In this document: one piece after another, positions 34,262 to 46,039 of the stretch | How positions within the stretch are numbered: position 1 is the first letter of the stretch | How the letters are laid out: each line of letters starts with the position of its first letter | Assembly (NCBI RefSeq): GCF_031755915.1 | Contig: NC_083388.1 | Coordinates: forward strand, 17,423,001 to 17,487,000 | Source: Ziziphus jujuba | Taxonomy: Eukaryota > Streptophyta > Magnoliopsida > Rosales > Rhamnaceae | DNA: 64,000 nt | Direction: 5' to 3' | Notes under the pieces: generated by a model | Database searches by the model: none | Told to the model about the DNA's origin: nothing | Seen by the model: only the letters and a program-made list of their open reading frames with translations | Program-made: the position numbers and the translations under genes

Positions 34262-36005
34262 TAATAGTCTTTGACAGTTTTTAATATTGCATACTAAACT
34301 ATTAATTGTATTTTCTAAGTAAATTTCAAAGCAGCTATTCTATTTTGTAGAGATGCACAGAATTATAATCAAACCTATTTAATTTTATTGAATCAATCAA
34401 GTTAGATTTGATTTGATTGAAAAATTTGAAATCAAATTGGATTGAATTAGTTACCAATTTTTGCAAATCTATTCAATCCCATAACTATATGAAATGTTAA
34501 AATTTTGTTATGTGTATGCGTTTTGAATTATGATATTATTGACAAGAAAGCAATCGTAAATGTAGAACTTGGATTTATAACATTGAGAAGTTTTGAATTA
34601 TGATATTATGGACGCTTTTTTTTAGAGCTTGAATTCTTGTGAAAGTTTGGATATGGTTGTTGGTTTTGTTTATGATTTAGTACATTTTGACTGTTTTCAT
34701 ATTGTTAGTTTATGTTTTATGGACAAAATAATTTAGCTTGGCTTATGTTATTGTGTAATGTTGTGGAAGCTTGTTTATGATTTAGCCCATTTAAGCCATT
34801 CTCATATTATTAGTTTTTATTTTATGGAATAAAATAATTAAACTTTGATGTTGTAGTATATGTTTGTTATTGGTATATTGATTTAAAAAAGTTATGTAAT
34901 CTTTTTTTATGTATATTACTATTAAGTGAAGTTTTTTTCACAATTTCAAAAAAACTTTACATGTTTTTATTCTTTACATACCACTATTTAAATAAATAAA
35001 ATAAATAAAATTATTTCATAGAATACTTTTAATACCTAAAGTACCCTAAATTTATACACTTCCCAAAGTCAAAATGCATTTTTTTTCACAAATCTTTCAC
35101 AACTCAAACAACGTTTTATAAAAAATTGGTAGTCACATTTGGACAAAAGAATTTTGAACGAAACTAATAGTAATGAAATTCCATGAAATTTTCTTTCCAA
35201 TTAGAAGGTTTTTGGAGAAAGCTAATAGTTACGAAAACTTCATAGAATTATTTAATCATAAGATGTTAAACATCTTTGAATTGTTTAGTTGTATATTTTT
35301 GAAATATTTAATTTGTTCAATCATATACTTCCAAATAATTTTTTGGAATAAATTTCTGAACAACATTGAAGATATTCAATTTTATAATGCTGAACAATTG
35401 CAAATAGATGATGAAGTTCAATAAACCATGATCTAATAAAACAAAAACGTGACTAACCAAGAAAAATGTTGTTCTACTCGCACATTGTTAGTAAATGACA
35501 AAAAAAAAAATATAATTAACCATTGCAAAATGAAAAAGTAAAATAAATACATATTATTTTTTTATGTATTTGAGCTTCCATAATTTATATAATCATTTTG
35601 TATGCATTCCTAATTTATGATAAGGTATAAGTTAGATGGAGAGATTTGATAGGAAAAATAAAAGTGTATAAAAAAGGTTATTCAAAAAGGTTTTATTATA
35701 AAATATTTTTAATAATAATTTTAAATAAAAATATAAATAAAAATTTATAATAAATTATATAAAATTTGTTTGATATTGCAACTAAGAAACTCTCAAACGG
35801 CATAAAAAGTTAGAAAATTTTCTAGTGTAAACCATATTGGTGTGTATTTAAGCGGAGGAAGTGCCAAAAAATGTCCATTTATTTACGCATTGCCAAGTCT
35901 AACTCAGGTTGTACTTTCAAAATCTCAAACCTTCAGTTATCGAAGGGATTGAGATCTTGTGTCTCAGTAACTTGTCTATTCCCACATATAAAATATCACT
36001 CGATA

Positions 36006-36040
<35 letters not shown>

Positions 36041-36271
36041 TAAGCTAGAAACAAATGGCTATGACAGAGATAAATTCAAAATGGATGATTATGTTCTGAT
36101 CAACCAGTTTTGCATCTTGCATTTGATAACAAACGCATACACATGTTTTATGGCAAAAACTGTCAAAAGTATATATAATATAGGGAGGTCAATCATTATA
36201 AAATTAATCGATGCAATTTATAATATATGTGTATATATATATATATATATACACTATTAATTTGTATGTAC

Positions 36272-36478
36272 CTAAATGATTTTCTTGAAAATTCATAGAT
36301 TTTTATTTGGGAATTGATGAATCTTTCTAGGGATGACAATATTTATGAATCCTTGTGATCTTTCTTGCCCAACTACTAACCCTTCAAGTCCTGCAATCTC
36401 ATCTTTTAGCTTCTTGGCCTGCATTTGGAGATCTTGCACGTAATTAGAAGCATTCCCAATAATGGACGCTTTGTCCAT
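36272..36478 (-). pseudogene. FIT/bHLH29-like single exon, unit 3 copy
   Basis: Begins at CAG|ATG with MDKASIIGNASNYVQDLQMQ and continues through KKLKDEIAGLEGLVVGQE. A stop near 36,293 follows PNKNL, and the last codon before the donor is TAG instead of CAG. It is thus more damaged than the unit 1 and 2 copies. No partner exons. Confidence 0.75.
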
Positions 36479-36778
36479 CTGCACACGTTCACAACATAAT
36501 TAATCACCATTCATATATATATACATATATAGAAGGACGGTAAGTAGATTCAACACCAAAATCTAAAGTCCTAGAACATCCTACTAATGGTAACAGGCTC
36601 ATGTAACAGCTAACAAATGGAAAAATCTATAGTGATCAGGAAGTCTATTACCGCTAATAGAATGTTCTTGCATGATGGAATTTTCTTATATATGCTTATG
36701 GTAAGTCTAAGGTCAGGTTGAGATTACTTGGACTTTAAATTTTTTTGTTTTTCATGGATCAAAATATATGAACTTGTG

Positions 36779-36815
<37 letters not shown>

Positions 36816-36990
36816 CTAGCTGCTGGCATGTGCTCTGTACTTATAAAAGATAGTAAAATAAATTTACTATGATATGGACTCATCTATATAATTTCATTCA
36901 GTTATATTTTCTACATTAAATCTAATCAAATTTCACAAATTTTATAATATTTGCTTTTCAATAACTGTTAAAAACCTAAACCTAATAGAG

Positions 36991-37247
36991 ATGTGCGGAT
37001 ATTGCGCAGAGGGAAAGCATAGGCTTTTGGTGTACAAGTACATGGGGCATGTGTCATTGAATCAGAATTTGTCGTCGAGTGTGCTTGAATGGGAAAAGAT
37101 GTTTGAAATTGTTGTTGGGACTGCTAAAGGCCTTGCTTATTTGCATGAGGAATGCTTGGAGTGGATTTTACACTGCAATGTAAAGCCTTATATCATGCTT
37201 TTGGACTCTAATTACAATCCAAAAGTAGCAGATTTTGGGTTGCCTAA
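36991..37247 (+). pseudogene. ZmPK1-like kinase pseudogene, 5' part (unit 3)
   Basis: Starts abruptly within the kinase N-lobe (MCGYCAEGKHRLLVYKYM, about residue 602 of the intact copy) straight after unit spacer sequence, so about 73% of the gene is deleted. The catalytic loop reads HCNVKPYIM: the catalytic Asp is changed to Asn and the Mg-binding Asn is lost. It is broken just after ADFGL by the chromovirus at 37,248. Target duplication CTAA (37,244-37,247). Confidence 0.9.
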
Positions 37248-37782
37248 TGTCACGGTTGGGGCATTTCATCAAACACTTGGTGAGCATTCTCTCCATTTTG
37301 GGCCTATTTTGGGCCTTACAATGGGCCAAGCACCTAGAGTAGTGTAGAATTCTCTAGAACCTTATGGAGAACTCTAGGTCAAGCCATGTACATATCCATT
37401 TCTAGATACTTCTTTAGATATTTTTGTAAAGGAGGTGGGAAGGATCTAGACACCCATTCTCCACCGTCGGATTAAAGCAATTATAGCCGTAGGATTAAAC
37501 TTTGTATGCCTATAAATAGGTGGAGGCCTCATTTGGCCAAACCATCCAAGAATCCAAGAATCCAAGAACATCCAAGGATCCAAGGATTCAAGAATCCAAG
37601 CTACACTTGTAAAGCTCTCTTTCAAGCAATACACTTTCATTCTCCCAAACTCTCTTTGTGCTCTAGTTTTCTTTGCTTAGCTCTCTCTTTTAGTGGGCAA
37701 AAGGCTTACTTAGTTGCAACAAAGGGTCGGAATAGCAACTAAGGCCGCACGGCTTGAAGGGTAAACAAACAAGTCCGTGACA
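37248..37782 (+). repeat. Chromovirus 5' LTR (535 bp)
   Basis: TGTCACGG...CCGTGACA. It has a TATA-like 'cctataaatagg' near 37,509 and, after it, a cluster of short 'atccaagaatccaagaa' repeats (37,547-37,602) in the probable leader. I found no difference from 42,455-42,989 when comparing by eye. Confidence 0.95.
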
Positions 37783-37784
37783 AG

Positions 37785-37796
37785 TGGTATCAGAGC
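37785..37796 (+). promoter_or_regulatory. Chromovirus primer binding site
   Basis: TGGTATCAGAGC two bases after the 5' LTR, complementary to initiator tRNA-Met. Start of minus-strand DNA synthesis. Confidence 0.95.
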
Positions 37797-37824
37797 CAAG
37801 GTTAAAGCTAGCATCTAGAGCAAC

Positions 37825-40479
37825 ATGTCTTCATCAGAGGTTGTGGTTGAAGAAGCAAGGGGAAGGGAGGTCATCCCCGAAGCTGCAAGGAAGGGACGTG
37901 GGCGTTCAAAGTCGAAGGATGTTCTCACCGCCATGGAGACCAAGGTGGTCAAGATGGAGTTGGCTGCTGCCGACATGTTGGAGCGGCTTGATTGTGTGGA
38001 GCAAGGCATGGAGGAGCTCGATGGTCGTGTGGGTGACCAAGTGGGGGAGCTTAGAGGTACCATGCAAAGCACCAACGAGGCCAACACCGAGGCATGGCGT
38101 CATGAAAGCCAAGCTTTCCAAACAAAGGTAATTGAAACCTTGTCCCTAATGCAAGCTCAATTAGATAAGTTTAAGAAGAGTTTAGAGGAGACTCGTGAGG
38201 ATTGGGCGTTATGCAAGAGAGCTGCAACTAGTGGCACCGTCACTACCCAACAAATAATCTCTACTCCAAGGGTAGATGCTCCCAAGCCCAAGGAGTTTAG
38301 TGGGAGAAGGGATGCAAAGGAGTTGGACAACTACATGTGGCACATGGAACGGTACTTCGAGGCCTTGGATTTCCAAGACGAGAAGCAAAAGGTAAATACC
38401 GCTACCCTCTATCTTACTAATCTTGCTGCGGTATGGTGGCGTAGAAAACATGAAGAAATGAAGAAAGGCATATGCGCTATCAATTCTTGGGAAGATTTAA
38501 AGAGTGAATTGAAGAAGCAATTCTATCCCGAGAATGTGGCGAATGAAGCTAGGAAACGCATGAAGGAGTTGAAGCACCAACGATCCATCCGTGAATATGT
38601 GGAGCAATTCTCCGGGTTAATGCTCCAAATTCCCAACATGAGTGAGGAGGATCTCCTTTTCAACTTCATGGATGGGTTGCAACCGTGGGCATGCCAAGAG
38701 CTTCAACGAAGGGGAGTACAAGATATTTCCACTGCCCTCACTACAGCCGAAACGCTTGTCGAATATGGGCGAGGTGAGTCTTCCAACCCTAAGCCTAAGA
38801 ATAATTATATTAAAGGTGGGGGAGCCAAGTTCCATAAAACTCCCCAAAGTAAGGAGTTTCCAAGAAGGCCACCACTACCTAACAAAGATTGGAAGAAAGG
38901 AGGTAAGCCCGAATTCAAGCCGAAGGAAAATTGCTTCTTATGTGATGGTCCCCATTGGGCTAGAGATTGTCCGAAGAGGAAGTCCCTAAGTGCCATGCTC
39001 GAAGCGAGGGAAACTCAAGAGCACACACAAATGGGTTGTCTACAACTCCTCAACTCACTGAAGGCTAGTCCAATCCCAACCAACAACACGAAGAACAACT
39101 CCCTAATGTACGTGGCGGCACGTATCAATGGGAAAGATGCCCAAGTCATGGTAGACACCGGCGCATCTCACAACTTCATAAGGAAGGAGGAGGCCATGAG
39201 GCTTGGCCTCAAAATCGACAAAGGTCAAGGGTGGTTGAAAACTGTGAATGCGGAGGCTAAACCGCTAGATGGCATGGCCCGTAACGTGGAGTTGCACCTT
39301 GGCACTTGGCAAGGTAACGTAAACTTCTCCATTGCTCCTATGGATGATTTTGATATTGTACTTGGCATGGAATTCCTTAGGCAATTCAATGTGGTCCCAC
39401 TCCCTCGCTACAACACGGTGTGCATAATGGAGGGAGGCCCTTGCATGATTCCAACAATGCACAAGCCAAGTACTTCCAACTACCTCTCCGCCATGCAACT
39501 CAAGAAAGGAGTAAAGAAAGGGGAGCCTACATTCCTTGCTACTCTACGCGAGGAAGAAGAAGTTACTTCCAAGGAGCCACCGAAGGAGGTTAGCCAAGTC
39601 CTTGAGGAGTTCAAAGATGTCATGCCACCACAACTACCCAAGAAACTTCCACCAAGGAGGGAGGTGGATCATTGCATCGAGTTGGAGCCCGGTGCAAAAC
39701 CACCTGCAAAAGCACCATATCGCATGTCTCCACCGGAGCTAGAGGAGCTAAGGAGACAACTTAAAGAGCTTTTGGATGCCGGTTATATTCAACCATCAAA
39801 AGCACCATATGGAGCACCTGTCTTGTTCCAGAAGAAGCAAGATGGTTCGTTGAGGCTATGCATCGATTATAGGGCGCTCAACAAGGTTACCATCAAGAAC
39901 AAGTATCCTATACCGTTGATAGCCGATTTATTTGATCAACTTAGAGGAGCAAGGTACTTTACTAAACTTGACTTGAGGTCGGGGTACTACCAAGTTAGAA
40001 TTGCGGAGGGTGATGAGCCAAAGACTACGTGTGTTACTCGATATGGAGCATACGAATTCCTCATCATGCCCTTTGGTCTCACCAACGCACCTGCCACATT
40101 CTGCACTCTCATGAACAAGATCTTCCATCCTTACTTGGACAAGTTCGTGGTGGTTTATTTGGATGACATCGTCATCTATAGCAAGACATTAGAGGAGCAC
40201 ATCCACCACCTACGAATCGTGTTCAAGGTTCTAAAGGATAATGAGCTTTACGTGAAGAAAGAGAAGTGCTCGTTTGCAACCAATGAGGTGTACTTCCTCG
40301 GCCATAAGATCAAGGATGGCAAGCTGCACATGGATGAAGCCAAAGTGAAAGCCATTCAAGAGTGGGATCCTCCAACCAAAGTGAGTGAGCTGCGATCTTT
40401 TCTTGGTCTTGTTAACTATTATAGAAGGTTTATCAAAGGGTATTCTGCCCTAGCCGCACCACTCACCGATGTCTACTAA
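37825..40479 (+). CDS. Chromovirus gag-protease-RT part of polyprotein
   Basis: 884 codons from [11 protein letters not shown]-terminal coiled-coil-like region (about 30-130), Retrotrans_gag (about 190-310, [10 protein letters not shown]), zinc knuckle (about 369-381, C-X2-C-X3-H-X4-C, one residue shorter than the usual CCHC), protease with VDTGAS (about 443-448), RT with [12 protein letters not shown] and [10 protein letters not shown] (about 776), ending in the RT/RNase H connection. A frameshift (two extra bases or one lost, at about 40,472-40,479) creates a stop right after APLTD. The next domain continues in another frame at 40,480. Truncation before RNase H would uncouple RNase H and integrase. 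Confidence 0.92.
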   Translation: MSSSEVVVEEARGREVIPEAARKGRGRSKSKDVLTAMETKVVKMELAAADMLERLDCVEQGMEELDGRVGDQVGELRGTMQSTNEANTEAWRHESQAFQTKVIETLSLMQAQLDKFKKSLEETREDWALCKRAATSGTVTTQQIISTPRVDAPKPKEFSGRRDAKELDNYMWHMERYFEALDFQDEKQKVNTATLYLTNLAAVWWRRKHEEMKKGICAINSWEDLKSELKKQFYPENVANEARKRMKELKHQRSIREYVEQFSGLMLQIPNMSEEDLLFNFMDGLQPWACQELQRRGVQDISTALTTAETLVEYGRGESSNPKPKNNYIKGGGAKFHKTPQSKEFPRRPPLPNKDWKKGGKPEFKPKENCFLCDGPHWARDCPKRKSLSAMLEARETQEHTQMGCLQLLNSLKASPIPTNNTKNNSLMYVAARINGKDAQVMVDTGASHNFIRKEEAMRLGLKIDKGQGWLKTVNAEAKPLDGMARNVELHLGTWQGNVNFSIAPMDDFDIVLGMEFLRQFNVVPLPRYNTVCIMEGGPCMIPTMHKPSTSNYLSAMQLKKGVKKGEPTFLATLREEEEVTSKEPPKEVSQVLEEFKDVMPPQLPKKLPPRREVDHCIELEPGAKPPAKAPYRMSPPELEELRRQLKELLDAGYIQPSKAPYGAPVLFQKKQDGSLRLCIDYRALNKVTIKNKYPIPLIADLFDQLRGARYFTKLDLRSGYYQVRIAEGDEPKTTCVTRYGAYEFLIMPFGLTNAPATFCTLMNKIFHPYLDKFVVVYLDDIVIYSKTLEEHIHHLRIVFKVLKDNELYVKKEKCSFATNEVYFLGHKIKDGKLHMDEAKVKAIQEWDPPTKVSELRSFLGLVNYYRRFIKGYSALAAPLTDVY

Positions 40480-42443
40480 AGAAGAACAAGACATGGAGTT
40501 GGTCCACCCATTGCCAACAAGCCTTTGAGAATTTGAAGGAGGCGATTATGAAGGAACCCGTGTTGGCATTGCCCGATTGCTCCAAACCATACGAGGTGCA
40601 CACTGATGCTTCCGACTTTGCCATAGGGGGCGTGTTGATGCAAGAAAGGCATCCAATCGCATATGAAAGCCGCAAGCTCAATGACACGGAGAGGAGGTAT
40701 ACGGTCCAAGAGAAGGAGATGACCGCCATCATCCATTGCTTGCGCACTTGGAGGCATTACTTGCTGGGGTCTAAGTTCGTGGTAAAGACTGACAATGTGG
40801 CCACAAGCTATTTCCAAACACAAAAGAAGTTAAGCCCCAAGCAAGCTCGTTGGCAAGACTTTCTTGCCGAGTTCGACTATAAGCTCGAATACAAGCCCGG
40901 TACGGCCAATGTAGTTGCCGATGCATTAAGTAGAAAAGCTGAACTAGCATCGATAATCAAGTTCCAAGAGGAACTACCCGACCTACTAAAGGAGGGCATG
41001 GACCGTGATGTTGTGGCCAAACAACTCCTACAACTTGCCATGGAGGGCAAGACTAAGAGGTTTTGGGTTGAAGATGGCCTTCTCTACACAAAAGGGCATC
41101 GCATCTATGTACCAAGGTGGGGCAACATAAGGAAGAATTTGATCAAGGAATGCCATGACACCAAATGGGCTGGCCACCCGGGGCAAAAGCGTACGAGAGC
41201 TTTGTTAGAGACAAGCTATTATTGGCCACAAATGCGGGACGACATCGAGATGTATGTGAAGACCTGCCTTGTTTGTCAACAAGACAAGGTGGAGCAACGA
41301 CAACCCGCAGGTTTATTGGAGCCACTACCAACTCCGGAGAGACCATGGGAGAGCATCTCCATGGACTTCATCATTGGCTTACCCAAGTCCGAGGGATGTA
41401 GCACTATAATCGTAGTGGTTGGTCGATTCTCCAAGTATGCTACATTCATTGCCGCGACGAAGGAGTGTCCAGCTGAGGAGACGGCACGGTTATTTTTCAA
41501 GCACGTGGTGAAGTATTGGGGACTCCCAAGATCAATTATAAGTGATCGAGACTCGAAGTTCACCGGAAGGTTTTGGACGGAGTTATTCAAGCTCATGGGC
41601 TCGGAGTTGCATTTCTCTACAAGCTTTCATCCACAAACTGATGGGCAAACCGAGCAAACTAATGCATTACTGGAGCTATATCTACGGCACTTTGTGAGTG
41701 CCAATCAACATGATTGGGCAAAGTTACTAGATGTTGCCCAATTCTCATATAACTTGCAAAGGAGCGAGTCTACCAATCGAAGTCCATTTGAGTTAGCCAC
41801 GGGGCAACAACCACTCACTCCACAAACACTCGTTACCAAGTATGGAGGAAGGAGTCCTGCCGCATTCAAGGTTGCCAAAAATTGGCACGAACAAGTGGAC
41901 TTAGCAAGGCCGTACCTTCATAAGGCCACCAAGAAAATGAAGAAGTGAGCGGACGCCAAAAGAAGGCACGTGGAGTATCAAGTGGGAGACTTGGTGTTCA
42001 TCAAAATCCTTTCATCCCAACACAAGTCTACCCGAGGGCTACACAAAGGCCTTGTTCGCCGATACGAGGGACCATTTCCAATCGTCAAGAAGGTGGGCAA
42101 GGTATCTTACAAGGTGGAGTTACCTTCTACACTCAAACTTCACCCGGTCTTCCATGTAAGTTGTCTAAAGCCATACTACAAGGATGAGGAAGACCATACA
42201 AGAGGGGAGTCCAAGCGAGCACCAATAGGTGTCTACAACACTTATGACAAGGATGTGGAGAGCATATTAGCCGATCGAATAGTTCGTGGAAGGGACAACC
42301 ATCCGAGTCATGAGTACTTGGTAAAATGGAAAGGACTACCCGAGAGTGAAGCAAGTTGGGAACCTGCTACCGCGCTTTGGCAATTTGAAGATCACATCAA
42401 GAGGTTCCATGAAGCAAGCTCGACGAGGATGTCGACGGCATAG
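40480..42443 (+). pseudogene. Chromovirus RNase H-integrase-chromodomain part, frame-broken
   Basis: Continuation of the polyprotein in the shifted frame. RNase H (VHTDASDFAIGGVLMQ), H2C2 zinc-binding region (HPGQKRTRALLE ... CLVCQQDK), integrase core with SMDFIIGLP, IISDRDSKF and SFHPQTDGQTEQTN, then a C-terminal chromodomain (about 42,230-42,420, YLVKWKGL and SWEP), which in this class reads histone marks and guides integration. An in-frame TGA at 41,946-41,948 separates integrase from the chromodomain. It stands where TGG (Trp) is expected, a single G-to-A change. The final stop is at 42,441-42,443. Confidence 0.92.
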
Positions 42444-42454
42444 GTGGGGGAGAA

Positions 42455-42989
42455 TGTCACGGTTGGGGCATTTCATCAAACACTTGGTGAGCATTCTCTC
42501 CATTTTGGGCCTATTTTGGGCCTTACAATGGGCCAAGCACCTAGAGTAGTGTAGAATTCTCTAGAACCTTATGGAGAACTCTAGGTCAAGCCATGTACAT
42601 ATCCATTTCTAGATACTTCTTTAGATATTTTTGTAAAGGAGGTGGGAAGGATCTAGACACCCATTCTCCACCGTCGGATTAAAGCAATTATAGCCGTAGG
42701 ATTAAACTTTGTATGCCTATAAATAGGTGGAGGCCTCATTTGGCCAAACCATCCAAGAATCCAAGAATCCAAGAACATCCAAGGATCCAAGGATTCAAGA
42801 ATCCAAGCTACACTTGTAAAGCTCTCTTTCAAGCAATACACTTTCATTCTCCCAAACTCTCTTTGTGCTCTAGTTTTCTTTGCTTAGCTCTCTCTTTTAG
42901 TGGGCAAAAGGCTTACTTAGTTGCAACAAAGGGTCGGAATAGCAACTAAGGCCGCACGGCTTGAAGGGTAAACAAACAAGTCCGTGACA
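42455..42989 (+). repeat. Chromovirus 3' LTR (535 bp)
   Basis: Same length and sequence by eye as the 5' LTR, preceded by the polypurine tract AGGTGGGGGAGA (42,442-42,453). Confidence 0.95.
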
Positions 42990-43419
42990 CTAAGCTACTA
43001 AAGAGAGGAGAGCTTAACAACTCAGCATTCTCAAGGATTCGGGGAACCAGAGGATATATGGCTCTAGAGTGGGTTTCAAACCAGCCCATCACATCCAAAG
43101 TGGATGTGTATAGCTATGGGCTTGTTGTGTTGGAGATGTTAACTGGAAATGCCCAACAACTAATGTTCAAACCGTAAACAATAGAGTAGAGACAGAAAAT
43201 AGAAGAAGTTTGGTGAGTTGGGTGAGGGAGAATATCAAGGAAGCTTCTTCTGATGAAATTGCAGTGTTGCTAGAAAAGATCGTTGATCCTTCCTTTGGGG
43301 GAGAATTTGACATGAAGGAGATGGAGAAGCTTCTTAAAGTAGCTATGAAATGTGTGGAGGAAGACAAAGGTGCTAGGCCTACCATGGGTCAAGTCGTTGA
43401 TACGCTTCTAGATCATTAG
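42990..43419 (+). pseudogene. ZmPK1-like kinase pseudogene, 3' part (unit 3)
   Basis: Continues the kinase after the chromovirus, from the activation segment. APE is changed to ALE (GYMALEW). One base is missing at about 43,148-43,153 (ggaaatgccc against ggaagaagccc), which shifts the frame. The frame recovers as VSWVRENIKEASSDEIAVLL through GARPTMGQVVDTLLDH to a stop at 43,417-43,419. With the 5' deletion, catalytic-loop changes and the retrotransposon, this is a dead gene. Confidence 0.9.
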
Positions 43420-44281
43420 CATGCGACAGCTTCTTCAAGCATGCATTTCCAGCTTTCTGCCTTTGCCAAGTTATATGATATCTTAGTATTTAGCATGACA
43501 GGTTGTTGTTTTTGGACTCCGTTTTGTACTTGTGTTCTGTTGGGGCTTGTCCGTCTTGGAAGTAGCCCAATTTCTTGTGGTTTGGGCTGAATCTAAAAGA
43601 TTTAGATGCTGAAATTTGTCTTTTCCAACGATATAAAAATTTAAAATTGTGATTGCATCTTAGTGTGTTTTTAAATTTCATGTTTATGGGCTTTATAAGC
43701 CTCCTTTTTTCATCCCACAAAACTATGCGTAATGTGATCCTTTTCATATTAAAATACCCTGTAGTCTGTTTCTCCAACATCCTTTTTTCCCAGAACGATA
43801 AGAAATCTAGTATGCTGAAATTACATTAATTCATGAACATTGTGATTGGATTTATTTCTTCTCACTCAAAAAAAGAAAAAAAAAATCCCTTATGCATAGG
43901 TTTCTAAATTACTTCTCGAAACAAAACTTTCCTTGTACATATTTGATTTAAAGAGCCGTTTAAGAAAAAGTAGCATCATTCTTACTTCTTATAGACATGG
44001 CAGAGCAGAGATAAGGATGGCCTACTATAGAGATAAGGCAAAAAGAAATGTAGCTTTCAGCTCTATGAACTATAAGTACACCTAGTTATGAGGGACAATG
44101 TCATGTAGCATTCTGCCCTCCCTATGATGTAATGTCAACTTTTAGTGATTAATTAAGCTTCCAAAATGCTCGACCACTTGCTTCAACCAAAATGTACAAG
44201 TAGATAAACTGAAAAATCTCATTAATAACCATCAATTTTGATCTTGCCGTTCCCTTATTTAGTTTTGGGGCTTTTTTCATG

Positions 44282-44650
44282 GGTTTAGAAAGTGGCTTGG
44301 AGGTGGGGTATATGAAGTTTGTTGTTGAAATAAATTCAAGAATTTTGATTGATTGGATTCAAGAAGATATTAATTTGTTACATCCACGTTTTGGTATTAT
44401 TAAGGAATGAAAAGAGCTTGTTGATAGGTAGCAGACAGATGATGTTAAACATTCTTCAGAGAATACAATAAAGCAGCAAACTTATCTTGCTAACTTTAAA
44501 CATACTTTTAGTACAGGATTTTAATTTTTTTAGATAGATCCTAAAGCTGCTTTGAATTTTATATATTCAAATTATGTAGGAGTTTATTCCTCTCTTTCTC
44601 TTTTTCTTTTCCTCTTGAGGCCTTTGCCTCCACTTATCACTGAAAAATAA
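44282..44650 (+). pseudogene. LINE RNase H remnant
   Basis: In-frame pieces GLESGLEVGYMKFVVEINSR, ILIDWIQEDINLLHPRFGII and, after stops, TYLANFKHTFSTGF, then a PKAALNFIYSNYVGVYSSLS tail. This is the end of a plant RVT_3-type RNase H domain (W-I-Q/E-D-I-N, the A-LAN motif, and the 'P..AL....D..G' tail). Several stops. It differs from the copy at 560-1,012, so it is an independent insertion. Confidence 0.7.
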
Positions 44651-45950
44651 AAAGGACAATCTATACAGCATTTACAATGTTCTTAATCTACCATGCAAGA
44701 GTAACAAAATGGAGCTAAAAAGACTCATCGAAGAGGCAGATGGTAATAACAAAAAAGTATGGATTAATATTGTGACATACGTACGGTTGAAGCAAAGTTT
44801 TGAATGAAATAATTTAGTAATATATGGTGTATCTTTAAAATTTAATAAACTATAAAAGAGAAGCAGTGAACTATACGCTTTAATGGAGAAGGAAAAAAGG
44901 CATATTTGATCCCCTTCTTTTGCATATAAAAGAAGGAAAAGAAAAAGATCATCCACGTCTCTCAAACAGGCTTATTAATTTGTAGGTCCTGTGAAGTCGT
45001 TGGCTGCTTAGTACATGTGGTAGCAAAAAGCAGAGTAACCCAGTACTCTTTACCTCTATCAAGCTTTTATTAGTAGATTGGGTAATCAAATTCTGTTAAG
45101 AACCCAAAAAAATCCACCTGATTGGTGATTTATCTATAAAACAATCATTGAACCCATCTATTAATGGAAAAATAATAAAAATTTCCTAAAAAATTAAAAT
45201 TTTTCTGCATTAGTTGAAATTCGGATTCTTAATATATAATGAAAAATAAAAAAATAAAAAAATAAAAAAATAATGAATTTTAGTTTTCATTATATTCGTT
45301 TTCTTTAATGGTAGTTTTAATTTTTTTGCTTTTTGTTTCGAAGAAAACTATGTGAGAATTTATTAGAAATGGCAAGCCAGTGCTTAAGTCTTCGCTGTCT
45401 GTTTAAGGCCTGGTGGCTACTTAGCTGCAAAACATGTGCTAAGGTATAAAGCAAAAGTACTAGCCATTTGGCTGGTGTATTGGTGACTACAACGTGCATT
45501 TTTTTATTTCTTTTTCTTTTTCTTTTTCTCTTTATTCGGCTGTAAAGACTTCGACCTCATCTTCTTACCAAAAAAAAAAAGAAAAAAACAGTTTGACCTC
45601 ATCTTTCTACCATCTAAAATCTGGTTATTTTATATTATCTACATGTAATAGCAGGGCTTGGTTCATATTTCCAAAAAGGGAAAAATAAACCATAACAATT
45701 GTGCCATTTTGATTGAGCAATGTTACCTGCATCAAATTATTTAGCAATTAATATGATAAATTACATGTTATTATTCCATATTGATTGATAAACAATTTGG
45801 TTGCTCGTAACATTATTAGTTTAATTTTGACTAGATAGAACAATTATTTGTTGGTTACTTAATAGGAACGAATACATTTTTGCCTTTCTTTTAATACCAA
45901 ATTTCACATCAAATTTCCATCAACATTGATGCAGTTCCAATGGGAAAGTG

Positions 45951-46039
45951 CTATCCAAACAAATGGTAAGTAGTAAACCCACATGAGTTATTGCTTATCC
46001 AAACAAATGGTAAGTGGTAACCCACACGATTTATTGCTT
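45951..46039 (+). repeat. 44-bp direct duplication (two copies)
   Basis: 'tatccaaacaaatggtaagt' occurs at 45,952 and 45,996 with matching following sequence (taaacccacatga / taacccacacga). A local tandem duplication. Confidence 0.8.

Larger units (their letters stand above)
5766..35365. repeat. Tandem segmental duplication, unit 2 (expanded by insertions)
   Basis: Second copy. It shares the leader (5,774-6,630), the bHLH exon (6,668-6,874), the spacer (9,924-10,240), the kinase (25,736-28,216, the only full-length one) and the 3' flank (28,217-29,237 and 34,267-35,365). It is about 29.6 kb because of a Helitron (7,203-9,923), a nested Copia/LARD/Tekay cluster (about 11,133-21,700) and a Copia element (29,238-34,261). 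Some of 10,240-25,735 may be ancestral promoter and spacer that units 1 and 3 lost by deletion. Confidence 0.8.
37248..42989 (+). mobile_element. Young chromovirus (Ty3/Gypsy with chromodomain)
   Basis: 5,742 bp. Identical-looking 535-bp LTRs (37,248-37,782 and 42,455-42,989) carry perfect 8-base end repeats TGTCACGG/CCGTGACA. PBS TGGTATCAGAGC lies at 37,785-37,796 and a polypurine tract at 42,442-42,453. Target duplication CTAA (37,244-37,247 and 42,990-42,993): four bases match rather than the usual five. The order gag-protease-RT-RNase H-integrase-chromodomain places it in the plant chromoviruses. Two coding breaks (see below) make it non-autonomous. The lack of LTR differences by eye means insertion was very recent. 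Confidence 0.95.
35366..43905. repeat. Tandem segmental duplication, unit 3
   Basis: Third copy: leader (35,370-36,230), bHLH exon (36,272-36,478), spacer to about 36,983, kinase fragments (36,991-37,247 and 42,990-43,419) and a short 3' flank to about 43,905, where homology to unit 1 (near 4,040) fades. It contains the chromovirus. It lacks the Helitron, the LINE tail and the nested Copia/LARD/Tekay cluster. A (TAA)n tract lies at 36,006-36,036. Confidence 0.85.
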
